Assembly (NCBI GenBank): GCA_023392555.1
Contig: JAEVYW010000189.1
Coordinates: 1-8,586, forward strand
DNA from: Pseudomonadota bacterium
Lineage (GTDB): Bacteria > Pseudomonadota > Alphaproteobacteria > Sphingomonadales > Sphingomonadaceae
Direction of reading: 5' to 3'
DNA length: 8,586 nt
Shown here: positions 6,461 through 8,586 of the stretch, one piece after another
Layout of the letters: every line of letters starts with the position of its first letter
How positions within the stretch are numbered: the first letter of the stretch is position 1
Position numbers and translations under genes: made by a program
Notes under the pieces: generated by a model
Databases searched by the model: none
Seen by the model: the letters and a program-made list of their open reading frames with translations, nothing else
Told to the model about the DNA's origin: nothing

Positions 6461-6597
6461 TGAGCATCGGCAGCTATTCCGCCGGAGAGGCAACGCTGGC
6501 GGCGCAGCTCAGCGTCAACATCGTGCCGACCAAGCCGCCGGTGAAGCGACGCATTTACGCGAAGCCCGACGAGACCGTTCAACCCGAACCGCGCTGA
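6460..6597 (+). CDS. Small hypothetical protein (45 aa) in the fibre cassette
   Basis: The ATG at 6460 shares its first base with the fibre stop (TGATG), and the frame ends at TGA 6595-6597. The product begins MSIGSYSAGEATLAAQLSVN and ends in a basic and proline-rich tail (PTKPPVKRRIYAKPDETVQPEPR shortened here: residues 23-45 hold five Pro and five Lys/Arg). There is no signal peptide, membrane segment or recognised domain. The stop-start overlap and its place between the fibre and the adaptor-like gene suggest a coupled accessory such as a fibre partner or assembly factor, but that is inference; it may also be non-functional. No independent ribosome site is evident. Confidence 0.5.
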   Translation: MSIGSYSAGEATLAAQLSVNIVPTKPPVKRRIYAKPDETVQPEPR

Positions 6598-6628
6598 GCC
6601 GCACACACTCCTCAAGATTGGGGGACGA

Positions 6629-6910
6629 ATGACATTGTTGTTGAAGGACCCGGACGCGGCTTTGGATTACGCCGTGGACTGGGGCGCCGAATATGCGTCG
6701 GGCGACAGCCTGCTCGAAAGCGAATGGGACGTGTCGCCGGTCGAGGCCGGCGGTGTCGCCGTCGTCGAAAGCGAGGTCGCTGGACTTGAAACGCGAGTGA
6801 AGGCGGCCGGCGGGGTTGCGGGCCGGATGTATCGGCTGCGCAACCAGGTGCTGCTGGCGAGCGGGCTGCGCGACAGCCGCTCGATCATGCTTCGCGTGGA
6901 AACGCGCTGA
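6629..6910 (+). CDS. Phage fibre-tail adaptor-like structural protein
   Basis: This 93-residue protein shows the pattern DPDAALDYAVDWGAEY (residues 7-22), SGDSLLESEWDVSP (24-37), then alternating short beta strands and a C-terminal RSIMLRVETR strand. The pattern resembles small phage proteins annotated as fibre-tail adaptor or structural beta-sandwich proteins (DP.A..DY..DW..wL..GD.I..S.W). The presumed role is a virion component linking a fibre or decorating the particle, which fits its place right after a large fibre gene. GGGGGA at 6620-6625 lies just upstream of the ATG at 6629. Its stop overlaps the adaptor start as TGATG, which ties the cassette to the downstream connector genes in one coupled unit. 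The assignment is from pattern memory, so the exact family is uncertain. Confidence 0.65.
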   Translation: MTLLLKDPDAALDYAVDWGAEYASGDSLLESEWDVSPVEAGGVAVVESEVAGLETRVKAAGGVAGRMYRLRNQVLLASGLRDSRSIMLRVETR

Positions 6911-7431
6911 TGATCGGCATGGCGGAACCGCTGGTGACGCTGAGCGAGGCCCAGGCCTTCGTTCGCGTCGAGACCGGCGAGGAAGAGGCGCTGCTCGCGG
7001 GGCTGATCCGGAGCGCAAGCGCGCTGTGCGAGACGTTCCTCAACCAGGTCGTGATTGCGCGGGACTTTGCGGTGGACGTGCCGGCAAGCAACGCCTGGCA
7101 GCGGGCGCCGGTTGTCCCGGTGCGGGCGATTACATCGGTCGAGGCTGTCGATGATGCTGGTGTCGCGGCTGCCTTGCCCGCGAGCTCGTACGCGATTGAC
7201 GTCGATGCATCGGGCGTGGGTTGGGTGCGGTCGAACGTCGACGCCAAGCGCATTCGCGTAAGCGGGAGCGCTGGGATGGCGGCTCAGGCAAACGACGTAC
7301 CCGAGCCGATCCGGCAGGGGGTGCTTCGACTTGTCGCGCACATGTTTGCGTCGCGAGATGGCGACGGAGGTTCGCCGCCTGCCGCGGTGACGGCGCTTTG
7401 GCGGCCGTATCGCCGGCTGGTGCTCGCATGA
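6910..7431 (+). CDS. Head-tail connector / adaptor protein (gp6-like, GTA g6 type)
   Basis: Connector proteins of the HK97 gp6 family form a ring that docks under the portal and extends the DNA channel. This 173-residue product has the family's helical N-terminal part: LVTLSEAQAFVRVETGEEEA (residues 8-27), then a helix LLAGLIRSASALCETFLNQ (28-46). A beta-rich middle follows, including RAPVVPVRAITSVEAVDDAG, and a C-terminal helix PEPIRQGVLRLVAHMFASRDG (131-151) typical of these adaptors. The ATG at 6910 overlaps the preceding stop; a second ATG at 6919 (Met4) is an equally plausible start. No good ribosome site is visible, so translation is probably coupled. The end overlaps the next gene by ATGA. 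Confidence 0.9.
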   Translation: MIGMAEPLVTLSEAQAFVRVETGEEEALLAGLIRSASALCETFLNQVVIARDFAVDVPASNAWQRAPVVPVRAITSVEAVDDAGVAAALPASSYAIDVDASGVGWVRSNVDAKRIRVSGSAGMAAQANDVPEPIRQGVLRLVAHMFASRDGDGGSPPAAVTALWRPYRRLVLA

Positions 7432-7766
7432 GCGAGTTTGCGGGGACGCTGAAAGAGCGAATCGAGGTTCAGCGCCCGGTCGGTGCGCGCACTCCGATGG
7501 GGGTGCAGCAGGCCGAGTGGGAGACGGTGTGCAAGTGCCTGGCCTCGGTGGTGCTCGAAGGCGCCGGTGCGGAAAGCGAGGCCCAGGCGCTTAGCGCGAT
7601 GCCGCGATACCGAGTGACGATCCGCCGACGCGACGGGATCGCGATCGAGCAGCGGATCAAATGGAACAAGCGCGTGCTCCTGATCCGGCAATTGCTCGGG
7701 GATCCGGCCGCGAAGGATCGCCTGGTCATGCGATGCGAGGAGGTTCGGGCGCCGTGGGAGCATTGA
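7428..7766 (+). CDS. Head closure / head-tail adaptor protein (GTA g7 type)
   Basis: This 112-residue protein matches the small beta-barrel head-closure (stopper) family (SPP1 gp16 / HK97 gp7-like), which plugs or completes the connector after packaging. Visible landmarks are LKERIEVQRPV (residues 8-18), a strand MGVQQAEWETVCKCLASV (24-41) in the position of the usual W..v..vwA.v, RYRVTIRRRDGI (60-71), and RIKWNKRVLLIRQLLGDPAAKDRLVMRCEE (76-105), which is the diagnostic C-terminal half. The size equals that of the Rhodobacter GTA g7 product as I recall it. Two cysteines occur at 35 and 37. The ATG at 7428 overlaps the adaptor stop (ATGA). A ribosome site for the next small gene lies inside its 3' end. 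Confidence 0.9.
   Translation: MSEFAGTLKERIEVQRPVGARTPMGVQQAEWETVCKCLASVVLEGAGAESEAQALSAMPRYRVTIRRRDGIAIEQRIKWNKRVLLIRQLLGDPAAKDRLVMRCEEVRAPWEH
7738..7743 (+). promoter_or_regulatory. Strong internal ribosome binding site (AGGAGG)
   Basis: A perfect AGGAGG lies within the 3' end of the head-closure gene, 10 bases before GTG 7754. It supports that GTG as the start of the 68-residue ORF, rather than the ATG at 7733 (which precedes it) or the TTG at 7763 (spacing too long). Confidence 0.6.
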
Positions 7767-7960
7767 TCGAACAAGCGGCGAAGGTCGCCGAACGGGCTGC
7801 GCGCGAGCGAGTGCGCTCGATTGCAGCGCGGTGGCGTGAGGCGACGCCTGATGCTCGGGTCAGTGACGACGGCGTGACGGTCGTCATTGAGGCTCGAGGT
7901 CTTGAACGGCGTTGGCTGAGCGAGCCACTGCTGCGCTTTGCCGGGAGACTGGCGCGATGA
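7754..7960 (+). CDS. Small hypothetical protein (68 aa) between head-closure and tail-terminator genes
   Basis: The product starts MGALIEQAAKVAERAARERV and is strongly helical and basic in its first half (residues 1-30). A short beta part follows (VSDDGVTVVIEARGLERRWL, about 38-57), then a final helix ending FAGRLAR. In HK97-type phages a gp10-like protein of well over 100 residues sits between head closure and tail terminator; this ORF occupies the same slot and its N-terminal helix plus beta layout is compatible, but it is far shorter. It could be a reduced gp10-like protein or an unrelated ORF. The start overlaps the upstream gene by 13 bases and has the best Shine-Dalgarno of the region. 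Its stop overlaps the next start by ATGA. Coding status is supported by these signals. Confidence 0.65.
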   Translation: MGALIEQAAKVAERAARERVRSIAARWREATPDARVSDDGVTVVIEARGLERRWLSEPLLRFAGRLAR

Positions 7961-8334
7961 GTGCGGGCGGAGCTCTGCAGGTCGCACTGGCGGCTGGGTT
8001 GGATGCGATTTCCGAGCTGACCGGCGTGTATGACGGGCCGCCTGCGCGTGCGCCGTTTCCCTATGCTGCGATCGACGCGGGAACGGAGACCGATTGGGGC
8101 CACAAGAGCGGCGAGGGACGCGAGGTGCTGGTCGCCGTGACCCTGTGGGACGACCAGCCGGCGCGGTTGCATTCGCTGGCCGATGCAGTGGAGGCGGCGG
8201 TGCTTGGTGCCGGCGATGTCGAGGGCTGGGACCTCGTTTCGCTGCGGCTGATCCGGCGGCGGATCGTACGCGATGTGGCCGGGCCATGGGCAGCGGCCGT
8301 GGATTTTCGGGCGAGGTTGCTCGCCAACAACTGA
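7957..8334 (+). CDS. Tail terminator, DUF3168 family (GTA g8 type)
   Basis: DUF3168 proteins form a hexameric ring that ends the tail tube and joins it to the head. This 125-residue product has the family layout: an N-terminal helix with ALQVALAAGLDAISELTGVYDG (residues 6-27), the strand FPYAAIDAGTETDWGHKSGEG (34-54), EVLVAVTLWDDQPARLHSLADAVEAAVL (56-83), the helix being the hallmark, and a C-terminal strand set RRRIVRDVAGPWAAAVDFRARL. The ATG at 7957 overlaps the previous stop (ATGA) and GGGAG lies 9 bases upstream. Family identity is clear from the pattern and from the position directly before the major tail protein. Confidence 0.93.
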   Translation: MSAGGALQVALAAGLDAISELTGVYDGPPARAPFPYAAIDAGTETDWGHKSGEGREVLVAVTLWDDQPARLHSLADAVEAAVLGAGDVEGWDLVSLRLIRRRIVRDVAGPWAAAVDFRARLLANN

Positions 8335-8351
8335 ACTTAAAGGAGAGGCTT

Positions 8352-8586
8352 ATGGCGGCGGAGCGCGGCAGTGCGTTTCTGTTGAAGATCGGCGATGGCG
8401 GCGTGACGCCGGCCTATGCGACGGTGGCGGGACTGAAGACCACGCAATTGTCAGTGAACGGCGATCCGGTGGTGATCACGAACAAGGGCAGCGGCGGTTG
8501 GCGGGAGCTGCTGTCGGGTGCGGGCGTGCGGTCCGTGTCGGTTGCGGCGAGCGGGATTTTCACCGGCAGCTCGGCCGAGGTGAAGG
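8352..8586 (+). CDS. Major tail protein, TP901-1 / GTA g9 type, N-terminal part
   Basis: The first 78 codons lie in the window and the gene runs off the right edge. The sequence MAAERGSAFLLKIGDGG (residues 1-17), then AGLKTTQLSVNGDPVVITNK (27-46), SGGWRELLSGAGVRSVSVAASGIFTG (47-72) is the normal opening of the major tail tube protein in TP901-1-like and GTA tails (about 135 residues in full). The ATG at 8352 is preceded by an excellent ribosome site (AAAGGAGAGG, 8339-8348) after a 17-base gap. This is the strongest such site in the series and suits a protein needed in many copies. The partner genes (tail chaperones, tape measure) would be expected further right. Confidence 0.92.
   Translation, partial: MAAERGSAFLLKIGDGGVTPAYATVAGLKTTQLSVNGDPVVITNKGSGGWRELLSGAGVRSVSVAASGIFTGSSAEVK

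Noticed and set aside
4652..6493. 613-residue open frame on the minus strand
   Set aside because: It is antisense to the fibre gene, is Arg-rich without any recognisable domain, and has no ribosome site. It is a shadow of a high-GC gene.
1..8586. CRISPR arrays, tRNA or rRNA genes, insertion sequences, toxin-antitoxin or defence genes
   Set aside because: No spaced direct repeats, cloverleaf-like segments, rRNA motifs, transposase or defence motifs were found; the window is filled by two host-type genes and a structural gene row.
748..8586. Intact temperate prophage
   Set aside because: No integrase, repressor, replication or lysis genes are seen, the gene order follows the GTA g3-g9 series, and a host-type dispersed repeat lies inside. 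The window covers too little to exclude a prophage, but a GTA-like element is preferred.

Overview
The window looks like part of a GC-rich alphaproteobacterial chromosome, most probably a sphingomonad (Sphingomonadales). Three things point there: the GC-rich codon use; an interspersed palindrome of the type whose translation gives HPGLDPGS, which I know from sphingomonad genomes; and structural proteins that resemble sphingomonad gene-transfer-agent (GTA) or prophage-like clusters. This assignment comes from recognised motifs, not from a database search.

Layout: (1) Positions 1-694 hold two ordinary-looking host genes. One is the C-terminal part of a multi-pass membrane protein on the + strand. 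The other is a small VOC/glyoxalase (bleomycin-resistance type) gene on the - strand. They converge with one base between their stop codons. (2) From 748 to the right edge every gene is on the + strand, and the order matches the Rhodobacter GTA / HK97-type head-tail series: portal (g3), a small membrane protein (g3.5 position, DUF6127-like), prohead protease (g4), major capsid (g5), then head-tail adaptor (g6), head closure/stopper (g7), tail terminator (g8) and the start of the major tail protein (g9). (3) Between capsid and adaptor sits a cassette absent from the Rhodobacter order: an 872-residue beta-helix fibre/spike, an unrecognised 45-residue ORF and a 93-residue fibre-adaptor-like protein. 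(4) A 68-residue ORF separates g7 from g8.

The genes should work together to build an HK97-fold head, close it with a connector, and attach a tail and a carbohydrate-directed fibre. Many genes overlap by GTGA, ATGA or TGATG, which implies translational coupling. The two large gaps, before capsid and before fibre, carry terminator-like hairpins. This suggests that the high-copy capsid, and perhaps the fibre, are expressed separately from portal and protease.

Points most worth attention: no terminase lies next to the portal, and the row starts abruptly beside a divergent VOC gene; the fibre cassette sits inside the head genes; and a near-canonical intrinsic terminator and a dispersed palindrome lie just upstream of capsid. 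No integrase, repressor, lysis gene, tRNA, rRNA, CRISPR array or insertion sequence is visible. A domesticated GTA-like element therefore fits better than an intact prophage, but the window is too short to prove it.
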